Shown: positions 19,348 through 31,026 of the stretch, piece after piece
How positions within the stretch are numbered: the first letter of the stretch is position 1
How the letters are laid out: the number at the start of each line of letters is the position of its first letter
Assembly (NCBI GenBank): GCA_022510785.1
Contig: JAFLSV010000004.1
Span: forward strand, 1 to 42,047
Reading direction: 5' to 3'
Length of the DNA: 42,047 nucleotides
Origin: Desulfovibrionaceae bacterium
GTDB lineage: Bacteria; Desulfobacterota; Desulfovibrionia; Desulfovibrionales; Desulfovibrionaceae
The notes under the pieces: model-generated
The model's input: only the letters and a program-made list of their open reading frames with translations
Databases searched by the model: none
Told to the model about the DNA's origin: nothing
Position numbers and translations under genes: made by a program

Positions 19348-19467
19348 ATGGCCCACAAAAAAGTTGAACGCAGAAAGGAACTGGATCGCCGCCGCCATCG
19401 CCGCGAGCAACGCCTCAGGGATCGTATTCACGAAGCGCAGGCCGCGGCCAGAAGCGGCAAGAAGTAG
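19348..19467 (+). CDS. 39-residue highly basic protein
   Basis: Begins MAHKKVERRKELDRR and is dominated by Arg and Lys (16 of 39 residues, against 6 acidic), predicted to be one long amphipathic helix. AAGGAG lies exactly seven bases before the ATG, and a good promoter precedes it by about 35 bases, so expression is well supported. Longer in-frame starts upstream (to 19207) lie before the promoter and are not credible. I do not recognise a named family. Composition suggests an RNA- or ribosome-binding peptide, which is inference only. Confidence 0.75.
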   Translation: MAHKKVERRKELDRRRHRREQRLRDRIHEAQAAARSGKK

Positions 19468-19756
19468 CGGAAAAAAGACGCCCGCCCCATGCGGATGCGG
19501 AAGAACGGAAGCGGGGTTCGCCCTGTCTTTCGTTTTCCGTCCGCCGGAGATGCCTTTTGCCTTCCCTCCGCGGGGAAAGCCGTTGTTCAGCATGGGCTGC
19601 CCCGCGTGCCGAAAACACAGCAGGCGCCTTTCCGCGCGATTTTGCGACGTCCGGGCCACTGTCCGCCACTTTTCCCGGCCTGTCAGGCCGGGATACCTGG
19701 GCGTTGACCGTCCTTGCGCTCCCTGGGCCGAACGTCCGTTCTCCGGAGCTTTTTCC

Positions 19757-20218
19757 ATGCCTATTTACGAATACCAGTGCCCTCATTGCCGTAAAAAATT
19801 TGAAGAATGGCTGAAGTCAGACGACGACGCCTCAACGCATCCCTGCCCGGTCTGCGGCGAGGCCTCCGCGCGCATCATCTCCCAGAGCACATTTATCCTG
19901 AAGGGCGGGGGCTGGTATGTGACGGAATACGGTTCCCATCACGCGGAAAGCGAGGCGTCCGACCCTGACGCTGCCCCCGACGCTGCCCCCGATGCATCCG
20001 CCAAGACGCCGGATGCGCCGAAGGACGCCGCGACAGGATCTGAAGCGCCGGCCGCCGGCAAGGCCGCGGCCGATACGCCGGGCACGGCACCATCAAAGGC
20101 CGGAGCGGGGGAAAAACACGCGCCCGCGGCACAAAGCGCGTCCGCTCAAGGCGGCGGCAAGGCCGCCCGATCCACCCCCGCAAGCACCCCCGCACAAAGC
20201 GCCGCCAAGGCGTCATAA
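19757..20218 (+). CDS. FmdB-type zinc-ribbon protein with low-complexity tail
   Basis: A 153-residue protein. Residues 1-50 are the FmdB/CxxC_CxxC regulatory-protein zinc ribbon: MPIYEYQCPHCRKKFEEW, then CPVCGEASARIISQSTFILKGGGWY, with two CxxC pairs. The rest (about residues 65-153) is an Ala/Pro/Lys/Ser-rich tail with a DAAPDAAPDAS repeat, probably disordered. The FmdB family was named from formamidase/amidase operons, but its function is unclear. GGAG eight bases before the ATG fixes the start. purB follows after 12 bp, so the two likely share a transcript. Confidence 0.88.
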   Translation: MPIYEYQCPHCRKKFEEWLKSDDDASTHPCPVCGEASARIISQSTFILKGGGWYVTEYGSHHAESEASDPDAAPDAAPDASAKTPDAPKDAATGSEAPAAGKAAADTPGTAPSKAGAGEKHAPAAQSASAQGGGKAARSTPASTPAQSAAKAS

Positions 20219-20230
20219 CAAGGACTTTCT

Positions 20231-21535
20231 ATGATTGAACGCTATTCCCGGCCCGAAATGGCGGCCCTGTGGAGCCAGGAAAACCGCTACCGCGCCTGGC
20301 TCAGGGTTGAGCTGGCCGTGTGCGAGGCATGGCATGAGCAGGGGGTCATTCCCTCCGCCGACATGGCCGAAATCCGGGCCAGGGCCGATATTGACGCCGC
20401 CCGCATCGACGAAATCGAAAGCGTCACCCGCCACGATGTCATTGCATTCCTGACCTCGCTGGAGGAAAAAATCGGGCCGGCCGCGCGCTTCATTCATCTG
20501 GGCTGCACCTCGTCGGATATTGTGGACACAGCCGGGGCTCTGCTTATGGTGGAAGCCGGCCGCCGCATCCTGGACGACTTCGATCTGGCGCTTGAAGCCC
20601 TCAAAAAACTCAGCCTCCGGCACCGGGGCCTGATCTGCATGGGCCGCACCCACGGCATCCACGCCGAGCCCACCACCTTCGCGCTGAAAATAGCGGGGTT
20701 CCACGCCGAATTTCAGCGGGCAAAAGCCCGCTTCGCGGCCGCCGTGGAGGGTATCCGGGTGGGCAAGATTTCCGGGGCGGTGGGCACCTACGCCTTTCTG
20801 ACCCCCGACATCGAGGCCCGGGCCTGCGCCCTGCTTGGTCTCAGGCCCGATACCATTTCCACCCAGATTATCCAGCGCGACCGCTACGCCCATTACTTCA
20901 CGGCCCTTGCCGTGGCCGCCGGGGGCATAGAGCGCCTGTGCACCGAGCTGCGCCACCTGCAGCGCACCGAGGTTCACGAAGTGGAAGAAGGCTTCGCCAA
21001 GGGGCAAAAGGGCTCGTCAGCCATGCCGCACAAGCGCAACCCCATTTCCGCCGAAAATATGTGCGGCCTTGCCCGCCTGATCCGCAGCAACGCCCTGGCC
21101 TCCCTGGAAGACCAGGCACTGTGGCACGAGCGCGACATCAGCCATTCCTCGGTGGAGCGGGTGATCATGCCCGACGTCACCATTCTCGCCGACTATGCCC
21201 TGCACCGCCTGACCCGGCTCCTCGACGGTCTGGTGGTTCTGCCGCGCAGCATGGAGCGCAATCTGTGGGCCAGCCACGGCATCTTCTTTTCCCAGCGGCT
21301 GCTCACGGCCCTGGTGGAAAAGGGGCTGCCCCGGCAGGAAGCCTATGTCATGGTACAGCGCTGCGCCATGCACAGCTGGGAAAACGAAGTCTCTTTCCCC
21401 GACACGGTGCGTCAGGATGCGGCCATAGGCTCGCGCCTGGGTTCGGAAGAGCTTGATTCCCTCTTTGATACCCGCTATTATACCCGCTACGAATCACTGA
21501 TGCTCGACCGGGTTTTCCGCGATGAAGCCCTGTAG
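20231..21535 (+). CDS. purB: adenylosuccinate lyase
   Basis: Acts twice in purine synthesis: it releases fumarate from SAICAR and from adenylosuccinate. A 434-residue protein of the fumarase/aspartase superfamily with the signature loop GSSAMPHKRNPISAEN, TSSDIVDTA, GRTHGIHAEPTTFALK (catalytic His) and HERDISHSSVER. Length is normal. It fits with purF and the IMP cyclohydrolase encoded further along the window. Confidence 0.97.
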   Translation: MIERYSRPEMAALWSQENRYRAWLRVELAVCEAWHEQGVIPSADMAEIRARADIDAARIDEIESVTRHDVIAFLTSLEEKIGPAARFIHLGCTSSDIVDTAGALLMVEAGRRILDDFDLALEALKKLSLRHRGLICMGRTHGIHAEPTTFALKIAGFHAEFQRAKARFAAAVEGIRVGKISGAVGTYAFLTPDIEARACALLGLRPDTISTQIIQRDRYAHYFTALAVAAGGIERLCTELRHLQRTEVHEVEEGFAKGQKGSSAMPHKRNPISAENMCGLARLIRSNALASLEDQALWHERDISHSSVERVIMPDVTILADYALHRLTRLLDGLVVLPRSMERNLWASHGIFFSQRLLTALVEKGLPRQEAYVMVQRCAMHSWENEVSFPDTVRQDAAIGSRLGSEELDSLFDTRYYTRYESLMLDRVFRDEAL

Positions 21536-21634
21536 GGGGCCGGGCGTCACTCCGACAGTCCCGCGGCCAGGCGTTCGCCCCGGCCGGCATACTGATGGCA
21601 TGAGCGCTGCGGCGCGTTTCAAGGAACTTGCGAC

Positions 21635-22216
21635 ATGGCCGACATTCTGGACATGAAGCGCCGTCTGGCGCAGCTTTTGGTAGAAAAATCCTATAAGGAA
21701 GGTCACTTCACCCTGACCTCGGGCCGTCAGAGCGACTATTATTTCGACGGCAAACAGACGGCCCTGCACCCTGAGGGCGGCTGGCTCATCGGCCACCTGT
21801 TCAATGAGCTCCTGTCCGATGTGCCCCGTCTGGCCGCTGTGGGCGGCATGACCCTGGGCGCCGACCCCCTGGTGTCAGCGACTTCGGTCATTTCTTACGA
21901 GCTCAAGCGGCCGCTGGCCGCCTTCATCGTGCGCAAGACCCCCAAGGGCCACGGCACCATGCAATACCTGGAAGGGCTTGCCAACCTGACGCCCGGCGCG
22001 TCCGTGGCCATGCTGGAAGATGTGGTGACCACCGGCGGTTCGCTGCTGACGGCTTGTGAACGAGTGCGCGAGGCCGGTTTTCACATCGCGGCCGTATGCA
22101 CTGTGCTGGATCGGGAAGAGGGCGGCCGCGAAGCCATTCAGGCGGCGGGCTATACCCTGCGTTCCCTGTTTCGCAGGGCAGAACTTCTGGAACTGGCCCG
22201 CAGCGACCGGGGCTGA
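21635..22216 (+). CDS. pyrE: orotate phosphoribosyltransferase
   Basis: Joins orotate and PRPP to give OMP, in pyrimidine synthesis. At 193 residues it has GHFTLTSGRQSDYYFDGKQ near the N-terminus, AFIVRKTPKGHGT (flexible catalytic loop) and the PRPP-binding motif MLEDVVTTGGSLLTA. AAGGAA lies upstream of the ATG at 21635. It sits 99 bp behind purB and 17 bp before the L,D-transpeptidase-like gene. Confidence 0.96.
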   Translation: MADILDMKRRLAQLLVEKSYKEGHFTLTSGRQSDYYFDGKQTALHPEGGWLIGHLFNELLSDVPRLAAVGGMTLGADPLVSATSVISYELKRPLAAFIVRKTPKGHGTMQYLEGLANLTPGASVAMLEDVVTTGGSLLTACERVREAGFHIAAVCTVLDREEGGREAIQAAGYTLRSLFRRAELLELARSDRG

Positions 22217-22233
22217 CCCCATAGGAGATCCTG

Positions 22234-23538
22234 GTGCGCATCCTGACATTGACCGCGTGTGTGCTGACAGCCAGCCTGCTTTCATTTCGCCCCGCCCCGG
22301 CGTGGGAACTGATTCTGACGGACGATGCCGCCCTGCCGCCCGCGCTGGTCGCGGTGGACAAAGGCAACCATACGCTGTTTTACCTGGAAAAACGAAGTCC
22401 GCTGACCATTGAGCAGGCCTTTCCCAGCATTCACGGGCAGGTCGAGGGCGACAAGCTAGAGCAGGGCGATCTGCGCACTCCGGAAGGCGTGTACTTTGTC
22501 ATCGGCAAAATCCGCGGGCCGCTGGACTTTGAGGAATACGGCAGCCAGGCCTATCCGCTCAACTATCCCAATCCGGTGGACAAGCTGCGCGGCAAGACGG
22601 GCGGGGGCATCTGGATTCACAGCAAGGGCCGCCCCATTGCCACCCAGACCACCCGCGGCTGTATCGCCGTGGATCTGGCCGACATTGACGCCCTGGCGCC
22701 TCATCTGCTTCCCGGCACCCCTGTTGTGGTGGCGGAAAATATTGTCAGCGACGCCATTGAGCCCTCCGCGGAGATCAAAGCTGACGTGGCGGCGGCCGCG
22801 CCGGCCACGGAGGCCGTCACCAGGCTGCTGACGGAAAGAACCGAAGACTGGAACCGAGCCTGGGCCTCGCGCTCGGCGGCCATGTTCGACTTTTACGATT
22901 CCGACGCCTACACCCGCGCCCAGGGCGAATCCTTCAGCGCGTTCCGCACCCAAAAGGAACAGCTCTTTCAGCGCCTGCCCTGGATTCAGATCCAGTACGG
23001 TGAAATCAATGTGCTGCAAGGCCCCGGGTACTGGGTATCGTGGTTCCGGCAGTATTACCGCGCCCCCAACCTGAGCACCGAGGGCATACGCCGCCTGTAT
23101 TGGCAGCCGGTGGCAAACGGCGAACTCAGAATCGTGGGCATGGAATGGCTGCCTCAGGATCTGGGCATGGAGCGGGCCTATCTGGACGGCCTGGCGCCCA
23201 GCGTGGTGGCCTTTATCGAGCAATGGCGCCAGGCATGGGAAAGGGGCGATCTTGAGGCGTATGTTTCCTTTTATGCCCAGGATGCCATCCAGGACAGGCA
23301 GCGCGGTCTGGACGCCATCATCGCCCGCAAAAACCGCACCTGGACAGAGAGGAAAAAACCCCTGGCGGTACAGTTTTCCGGCTTGCGCGTGCGCCTGGAA
23401 GATCGGGGCGTGCGGGTGGACATGACCCAGCTGTACCGCGATACGGCTGGCTATCAGGACAAGGGCACCAAGGAAATGCTGCTCTATCCCGATGGCGATT
23501 CCTGGCGCATCGCCTCGGAAACATGGACGGCCTCATAA
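22234..23538 (+). CDS. periplasmic L,D-transpeptidase/carboxypeptidase-like protein (YkuD plus NTF2-like domains)
   Basis: A 434-residue exported protein. A signal peptide covers about residues 1-23. Residues 35-170 are a YkuD domain with IWIHSKG (His129) and TTRGCIAV (Cys143). The usual HGC is RGC here, as in the branch that includes the helical-shape enzyme Csd6 and related amidases. The C-terminal part contains two NTF2-like units (about 195-305 and 310-430, the second with the WRQAWERGDLEAYVSFYA helix). Together this resembles Csd6, an L,D-carboxypeptidase that trims peptidoglycan peptides. The start is GTG, with GGAG at 22225-22228. The next gene encodes a membrane protein, 20 bp later. 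Confidence 0.85.
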   Translation: MRILTLTACVLTASLLSFRPAPAWELILTDDAALPPALVAVDKGNHTLFYLEKRSPLTIEQAFPSIHGQVEGDKLEQGDLRTPEGVYFVIGKIRGPLDFEEYGSQAYPLNYPNPVDKLRGKTGGGIWIHSKGRPIATQTTRGCIAVDLADIDALAPHLLPGTPVVVAENIVSDAIEPSAEIKADVAAAAPATEAVTRLLTERTEDWNRAWASRSAAMFDFYDSDAYTRAQGESFSAFRTQKEQLFQRLPWIQIQYGEINVLQGPGYWVSWFRQYYRAPNLSTEGIRRLYWQPVANGELRIVGMEWLPQDLGMERAYLDGLAPSVVAFIEQWRQAWERGDLEAYVSFYAQDAIQDRQRGLDAIIARKNRTWTERKKPLAVQFSGLRVRLEDRGVRVDMTQLYRDTAGYQDKGTKEMLLYPDGDSWRIASETWTAS

Positions 23539-23558
23539 AAACGATGTAGTGAGAACGC

Positions 23559-24437
23559 ATGACCGGGAAATACAGTGTCATATTCCTGCACGACGGCGGT
23601 GATACCCATCGCTGGCGCATAGGGCCGGCTCTTGTGCGCTCATTGATTTTTCTGGGTATTCTCATTCCCGTCATAGCCGCCGCCAGCCTGTGGCTCAACA
23701 GCCGGCTGTGGCAGGAACTGAACGCCCTCAGGGCGGACAACCAGAATCTGCGGCGGCAGCTGGAAAGCAGCGCCCAGACCACGGCCCGGCTGGCGAACCT
23801 GGAGCAGTTCCTGCGCAAGACGGATCCCCAGGGCCTGGACGATCTCCTTCCGTCACGCTCGGGCGCGGGCTCCGGCGCGCACAGCCCCGCGCCGGCAGCG
23901 CCTGCGGACAAAGCCCAGGCCCAGCCGGATTCCGGCCCGGAGCCTGCCGCGGAGCCGCCCGCAAAGTCCGCCGAATCCGCAGACGCCACGGAGTCTGCCG
24001 GTGACTCTCCCCCCGCCCCCGACGCGGCGGACGGCGCGCCTGGGGCGGCGGACTCTCCGGACGGCGTTTCCTCCCCGGAAGCCGCCTCAGACCCGGCGCG
24101 CGCGCGCGACCCGGTGGATACAGGACTAGTCAGGGTGGAAAATCTCAACGCCCGCCGGATAGGGGCCCGCAGCCTGCGGATTTCCTTTGACCTGTACAAT
24201 ACCGAGCAGGTGTCCCAGGTGGCGGGCAAGGCCACCTTCGAGCTTATTCTGGCCGACGGTTCGGGCTACCCTCTGGACGACCAGGGAGACACCAGTTATC
24301 GCATCAATCGCCTGAAAAAAATTGTCGGCAACCCCACACTGCCCACGGAAGTCTCCGATACCAAGGATGCCTCCATTCTGGTCAACGTGCTTTCCGACGG
24401 AAAGCTGATCTATCGCGTCATCACCCCGTTGAACTGA
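23559..24437 (+). CDS. membrane-anchored coiled-coil protein of unknown function
   Basis: A 292-residue single-pass protein. It has a short cytosolic N-terminus, a membrane span at about residues 26-46, a coiled coil from about 50 to 90 (LWQELNALRADNQNLRRQLESS), a long Ala/Pro/Asp/Glu-rich linker (about 100-185), and a C-terminal periplasmic beta-rich domain (VRVENLNARRIGARSLRISFDLYN, then GKATFELILADGSGYPLDD). The layout resembles divisome or envelope scaffold proteins. Neighbourhood with the YkuD/NTF2 enzyme 20 bp upstream suggests a common role in peptidoglycan remodelling, which is inference. The final domain looks folded and conserved; I do not recognise its family. Confidence 0.75.
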   Translation: MTGKYSVIFLHDGGDTHRWRIGPALVRSLIFLGILIPVIAAASLWLNSRLWQELNALRADNQNLRRQLESSAQTTARLANLEQFLRKTDPQGLDDLLPSRSGAGSGAHSPAPAAPADKAQAQPDSGPEPAAEPPAKSAESADATESAGDSPPAPDAADGAPGAADSPDGVSSPEAASDPARARDPVDTGLVRVENLNARRIGARSLRISFDLYNTEQVSQVAGKATFELILADGSGYPLDDQGDTSYRINRLKKIVGNPTLPTEVSDTKDASILVNVLSDGKLIYRVITPLN

Positions 24438-24467
24438 GCCTCCGCAAAAGCCTCCGGCCTGAACTGC

Positions 24468-24515
24468 CGTGCCGCCGTGTCCGCTTCACGCGGCGGAGAC
24501 AGCCGCGGCGGCACG
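24468..24515. terminator. hairpin between convergent genes
   Basis: CGTGCCGCCG (24468-24477) pairs perfectly with CGGCGGCACG (24506-24515), with a smaller CCGC/GCGG hairpin inside. It fills the gap between the coiled-coil gene and trmH, which face each other. A short TTTTT follows on the plus strand, inside the end of trmH. Likely a shared transcript end. Confidence 0.6.
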
Positions 24516-24519
24516 TGAT

Positions 24520-25107
24520 CTATTTTTCCAGCCACAGGGCCAGCCGCTCGGCATATTCCCCGTCCGTCCAGCCCATGCGCTCATACATGCCCGCCTCGCG
24601 GCGCTGCCGGGAAGCTTCGGCCAGCATGAGCGCGGCGGCCACCGAGACGTTAAAGCTCTGAATCATGCCGAACATGGGAATATAGGCCTCGCCGTCCACA
24701 CAGGGCAGAAGCTCGTCCGGCACGCCCGCGTGCTCATTGCCCATAATGATGGCCGTGGGCTTCGTGAAGTCATAGTCCCCCACGGGCCTGGCCGAGGCGC
24801 TGCAACTGGTGGCCAGCACCTGGCAGGGCCGGGCGCGCAGGGCGGCAAACAGACTCTGCCTGTCGTCGTGGCGCACGGTCTCCACCCATTTGCGGGCCGA
24901 GGCCGAGGTTTTCCTGCTCAGAACCGGGAACGCGCATGTGGTGTAATACAGATGCACCGAAGCCACCCCGAAGGCGTCGCAGCTGCGGTAAATGGCCGAC
25001 ACATTGTGCGGATCGTGGATATTGGCCAGAACCAGCGTCAGATCCTTCTGGCGCTGCCTGAGCACCTGCTCGATGCGCCTCCGGCGGCGTTCCGTCATGC
25101 CGCGCAC
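24520..25107 (-). CDS. trmH: tRNA (guanosine-18-2'-O)-methyltransferase
   Basis: A 195-residue SpoU/TrmH-family (SPOUT knot) methyltransferase that methylates the ribose of G18 in the tRNA D loop. Motifs: NIHDPHNVSAIYRSCDAFGV (motif 1), IIMGNEHAGVPDELL (motif 2) and IPMFGMIQSFNVSVAAALML (motif 3, SAM knot). The call as TrmH rather than an rRNA enzyme rests on these motifs and the Arg-rich start. I chose the GTG at 25107 because GGAG lies eight bases upstream; the ATG three codons later is too far from it. It follows asnS by only two bases. Confidence 0.88.
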   Translation of the reverse strand: MRGMTERRRRRIEQVLRQRQKDLTLVLANIHDPHNVSAIYRSCDAFGVASVHLYYTTCAFPVLSRKTSASARKWVETVRHDDRQSLFAALRARPCQVLATSCSASARPVGDYDFTKPTAIIMGNEHAGVPDELLPCVDGEAYIPMFGMIQSFNVSVAAALMLAEASRQRREAGMYERMGWTDGEYAERLALWLEK

Positions 25108-25109
25108 GC

Positions 25110-26504
<1,395 letters not shown>

Positions 26505-26539
26505 GGCATTGCTCCGTGTAGAGAAAGGGCACAGATTGG

Positions 26540-28275
<1,736 letters not shown>

Positions 28276-28279
<4 letters not shown>

Positions 28280-28878
28280 AGCGCCGCCCCCGTCAGGGAT
28301 TCCATCCAGGCGGCGATCATGTCATCGTAGCGCGAGGTAATACGGAAAGTCCGGGCGGCCATGCGCTGGCGGAACGCCAGATCCACGCCCCCCCGCTTCA
28401 GTAGCGCTATGGCTTCGCCATAGCATGCGGGATCCGGCAGCACCAGCACACTGTGGTAATTCTTGGCCGAAGCGCGCAGGAGGCAGGGCCCGCCGATATC
28501 AATGTCCTCCACCATGGCCCGCGCCGGCAGTTTTTTTTCCAGAGCCGAGGCAAAATCGTAGAGATTGACGCAGACCAGATCAAAGGGCGTGATGCCGTGT
28601 TCGGCCAGGGTGGCCAGATGCGCGGGGTTGTCCTTGTCGGCCAGGATGCCCCCGTGGATGCGGGGATTCAGGGTTTTCACCCGGCCGTCCAGAATTTCCG
28701 GAAAGCCCGTCACCTCGCTGACGGCCGTCACCGGAAGCCCCTGATCCTTCAAAAATTTCATGGTGCCGCCGGTGGAGACCAGCTCCACCCCCTGACCATG
28801 CAGGAAAGACGCCAATTCCGCCAAGCCGTCCTTGCGGGTTACGCTCAGAAGCGCGCGCCTGATCGCGAGTACATCCAT
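28276..28878 (-). CDS. purH: stand-alone IMP cyclohydrolase (PurH N-terminal domain)
   Basis: Only 200 residues long, this is the MGS-like cyclohydrolase half of PurH without the AICAR formyltransferase half. It closes FAICAR to IMP, the last step of purine synthesis. Signatures: GVELVSTGGTMKFLKDQG, VTGFPEILDGRVKTLNPRIHGGIL, VCVNLYDF and EDIDIGGPCLLRASAKNY. The end, YDDMIAAWMES, is complete, so it is not a truncated bifunctional gene. Split enzymes of this type are known in Desulfovibrio; the formyltransferase must be encoded elsewhere. Its stop overlaps the inferred start of hflX. A promoter candidate lies just upstream. Confidence 0.93.
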
Positions 28879-28910
28879 GATAAAGCCCCCTGATTGACAG
28901 ATGTGGCGGT

Positions 28911-28939
28911 ATTCTGCCAGAGCCCGGGCCGACTGACAA
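28911..28939 (-). promoter_or_regulatory. candidate promoter for the IMP cyclohydrolase-hflX operon
   Basis: On the minus strand, TTGTCA (28939-28934, five of six) is followed after 17 bp by CAGAAT (28916-28911, four of six). It lies in the 81-bp gap behind uvrC, with a start point about 25 bases before the cyclohydrolase ATG. Confidence 0.5.
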
Positions 28940-28959
28940 GCAAGGCGGGAAGCGGAAAC

Positions 28960-30900
28960 TTACAGGCCCTGCAGGGACTGCCACAGCTTTTCAGCCCTCT
29001 TGCGGCCTATTCCGGGCAAGGCGGCTATATCCTCCGGCGTGGCGGCGCGCATGGCCTCCAGGGAATCGAAACGATCCCACAGCAGGCGGGCCGTGTGCGG
29101 CCCCACGCCGGGCAAACGCTGCAATTCACCGCTGAAGGCCTGACGGGCGCGCGCCTGCCGGTGCCTGCCCAGGGAAAAGTCGTGGGCGGCATCCCGCACG
29201 GCCTGCAAAAACAGCAGTTCCGCCGAGCCTTCGCGCAGGGGCAGAGGATTGGAGCGGCCGGGCACAAAAATTCGATCGGCCACATTGCCGGCCCGCCGAT
29301 CGGCATGCCCGCGCTCGTCCCGGGCTTTGGCAATACCCGCCAGAAAAAAGGGGATGCGGGAGTTTCCGTGTTCGTCACGGGCAAAGGACTCGCGGAATAC
29401 CTTGTCCACCGCGGCCAGCTGCCCCTTGCCGCCGTCCACCAGGAGCATGTCGGGCCAGGGCCCGCCGCGTTCCACACGCCTTGCCGCCCAGGCGCTGAGC
29501 GCCGCGTAATCATCGCCGTGGGCGTCCTCGATATTCCAGACCCGATAGGCATCCCTGAGGGCTTTGCCGTCATCATAGACCACCACGCCCACCTTGGTGG
29601 CCGTGCCGCCGGTGTGCGAGACATCCACGCACTCAATGCGCCGCACGGGCGCCTCAAGCCGCAGGGCAAGAGCCAGGCGTTCCGCAATGGGCATATCGGC
29701 CTTGCTTCGCGCGGCCTCACGCGCATTGCTCTTGGCCATATCCACCAGGCGGTGCTCATCCGCATTGCGGGGCGCGGCAACATGCACCGGCCCGCCCCGC
29801 ATATCGCCGAGGGCCGCTTCCAGCGCGGCGTGCATATTTTCCCCGCAATCCGGCCCGGCCGGCTCTGTCAGCGCATCCCGAGGGGCCGCATCCGCCGCTC
29901 CGCCCCGCGTGGCGCCTTCTTCCGGCGGCGTGCGGCTGTCATCTCCCGGCAGCCAGGGCACCACAATACGGGGCGGAATGGAGCCCGCAGGGCTGTAAAA
30001 CTGGCCCAGGAAGCTCCAGAGAAGTTCCCCCGCCTCTTCCAGTCCCAGGCCCGGCCAGAAAAAGGTGGCCCGATCAATGAGCGTTCCCTGCCGCACATAG
30101 AGCATACCCAGGGCCAGCCCGTCCGGGCGCGTGACCAGTCCCAGCACATCCAGATCGCCGCCGCCGGGCAAAACCACGCCCTGGCGCTCGATGGTTCTTT
30201 CGATGGCCTGAATCTGATCGCGCAATTCGGCGGCCCGTTCAAACTCCAGGGCTTCGGCCGCCCGCTCCATGCCGGCCCGGAGCTGCTCCAGAAGTTCACG
30301 CGACTTCCCCTCCAGCAGCAACACGACTTTGCGCGTGATGTCGGCGTAGGCGTCGGGACTGACGGCCCCCGAGCAGGGCGCGGGGCACATGTGGATATGA
30401 TGATACAGACAGGGTTTGACCCGGTTGCGCAGGGCCCTGTCCGTACAGCGGCGCAGGGGAAAAATGCGGTGAATGGCCTTCCAGGTTTCCCGCGCGGCCA
30501 TGCCCGAGGTGAAGGGCCCGAAGTAGCGCGCGCCATCCCGCCGGCGCACCTTGCGGGTGATTTCCAGACGAGGGAACTCATCTTTTTCGGACAGGCGGAA
30601 CAGCACATACTGCTTGTCGTCCCTGAGCACAATATTGTAATGCGGCCTGTGCTTTTTGATAAGGCTCGCCTCAAGCAGCAGGGCTTCCTTTTCCGTGGTG
30701 GTGTTCAGGGTTTCCAGACTGACCGCGTGGCCCATCATGGCCGCGGTTTTGGGCGTGAGCTGCGCGGGGGGCCGGAAATACGACAGAATCCGCCTGCGCA
30801 GATTGCGGGCCTTGCCCACATAAATGATACGCCCGCCCGCGTCCTTGTACAGATAGACGCCGGGAGTGGTGGGGATGGTGGACGGTATCGGGCGTTCCAT
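28960..30900 (-). CDS. uvrC: excinuclease ABC subunit C
   Basis: Makes both incisions in nucleotide excision repair, recruited by UvrB. A 646-residue protein with the GIY-YIG nuclease domain (TPGVYLYKDAGGRIIYVGKA near the N-terminus), the UvrB-binding UVR stretch (ERAAEALEFERAAELRDQIQ, about residues 208-227), the RNase-H-like second nuclease (ECVDVSHTGGTATKVGVVVY) and two helix-hairpin-helix motifs at the end (RLPGVGPHTARLL and ALPGIGRKRAEKL). A low-complexity insert of about 35 residues before the second nuclease is lineage-type variation. purF ends 126 bp upstream. Confidence 0.96.
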   Translation of the reverse strand: MERPIPSTIPTTPGVYLYKDAGGRIIYVGKARNLRRRILSYFRPPAQLTPKTAAMMGHAVSLETLNTTTEKEALLLEASLIKKHRPHYNIVLRDDKQYVLFRLSEKDEFPRLEITRKVRRRDGARYFGPFTSGMAARETWKAIHRIFPLRRCTDRALRNRVKPCLYHHIHMCPAPCSGAVSPDAYADITRKVVLLLEGKSRELLEQLRAGMERAAEALEFERAAELRDQIQAIERTIERQGVVLPGGGDLDVLGLVTRPDGLALGMLYVRQGTLIDRATFFWPGLGLEEAGELLWSFLGQFYSPAGSIPPRIVVPWLPGDDSRTPPEEGATRGGAADAAPRDALTEPAGPDCGENMHAALEAALGDMRGGPVHVAAPRNADEHRLVDMAKSNAREAARSKADMPIAERLALALRLEAPVRRIECVDVSHTGGTATKVGVVVYDDGKALRDAYRVWNIEDAHGDDYAALSAWAARRVERGGPWPDMLLVDGGKGQLAAVDKVFRESFARDEHGNSRIPFFLAGIAKARDERGHADRRAGNVADRIFVPGRSNPLPLREGSAELLFLQAVRDAAHDFSLGRHRQARARQAFSGELQRLPGVGPHTARLLWDRFDSLEAMRAATPEDIAALPGIGRKRAEKLWQSLQGL

Positions 30901-30931
30901 GCTGTCCAGATCTCTCAGCCGGGGGCATGCG

Positions 30932-30956
30932 CGGCATCTTACCCTATAAGATGCCG
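30932..30956. promoter_or_regulatory. perfect 10-bp dyad upstream of uvrC
   Basis: CGGCATCTTA (30932-30941), a 5-base spacer, then TAAGATGCCG (30947-30956). It lies about 32 bases before the uvrC start, in the 126-bp gap behind purF, where an operator or a transcript-end hairpin for purF would be. On the plus strand a run of T follows after nine bases. I see no LexA-like consensus in it that I can name. Confidence 0.45.
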
Positions 30957-31026
30957 ATGCCGCTAATTTTTTTCAAACCCGCTCGTCCGGCGCCTTCCGC
31001 TGATGCGGCATTGCCGGCCGCCTTTC

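Noticed and set aside
28894..30966. 690-codon plus-strand frame opposite uvrC
   Set aside because: Long only because high-GC codons leave few stops on the opposite strand; uvrC has every family motif.
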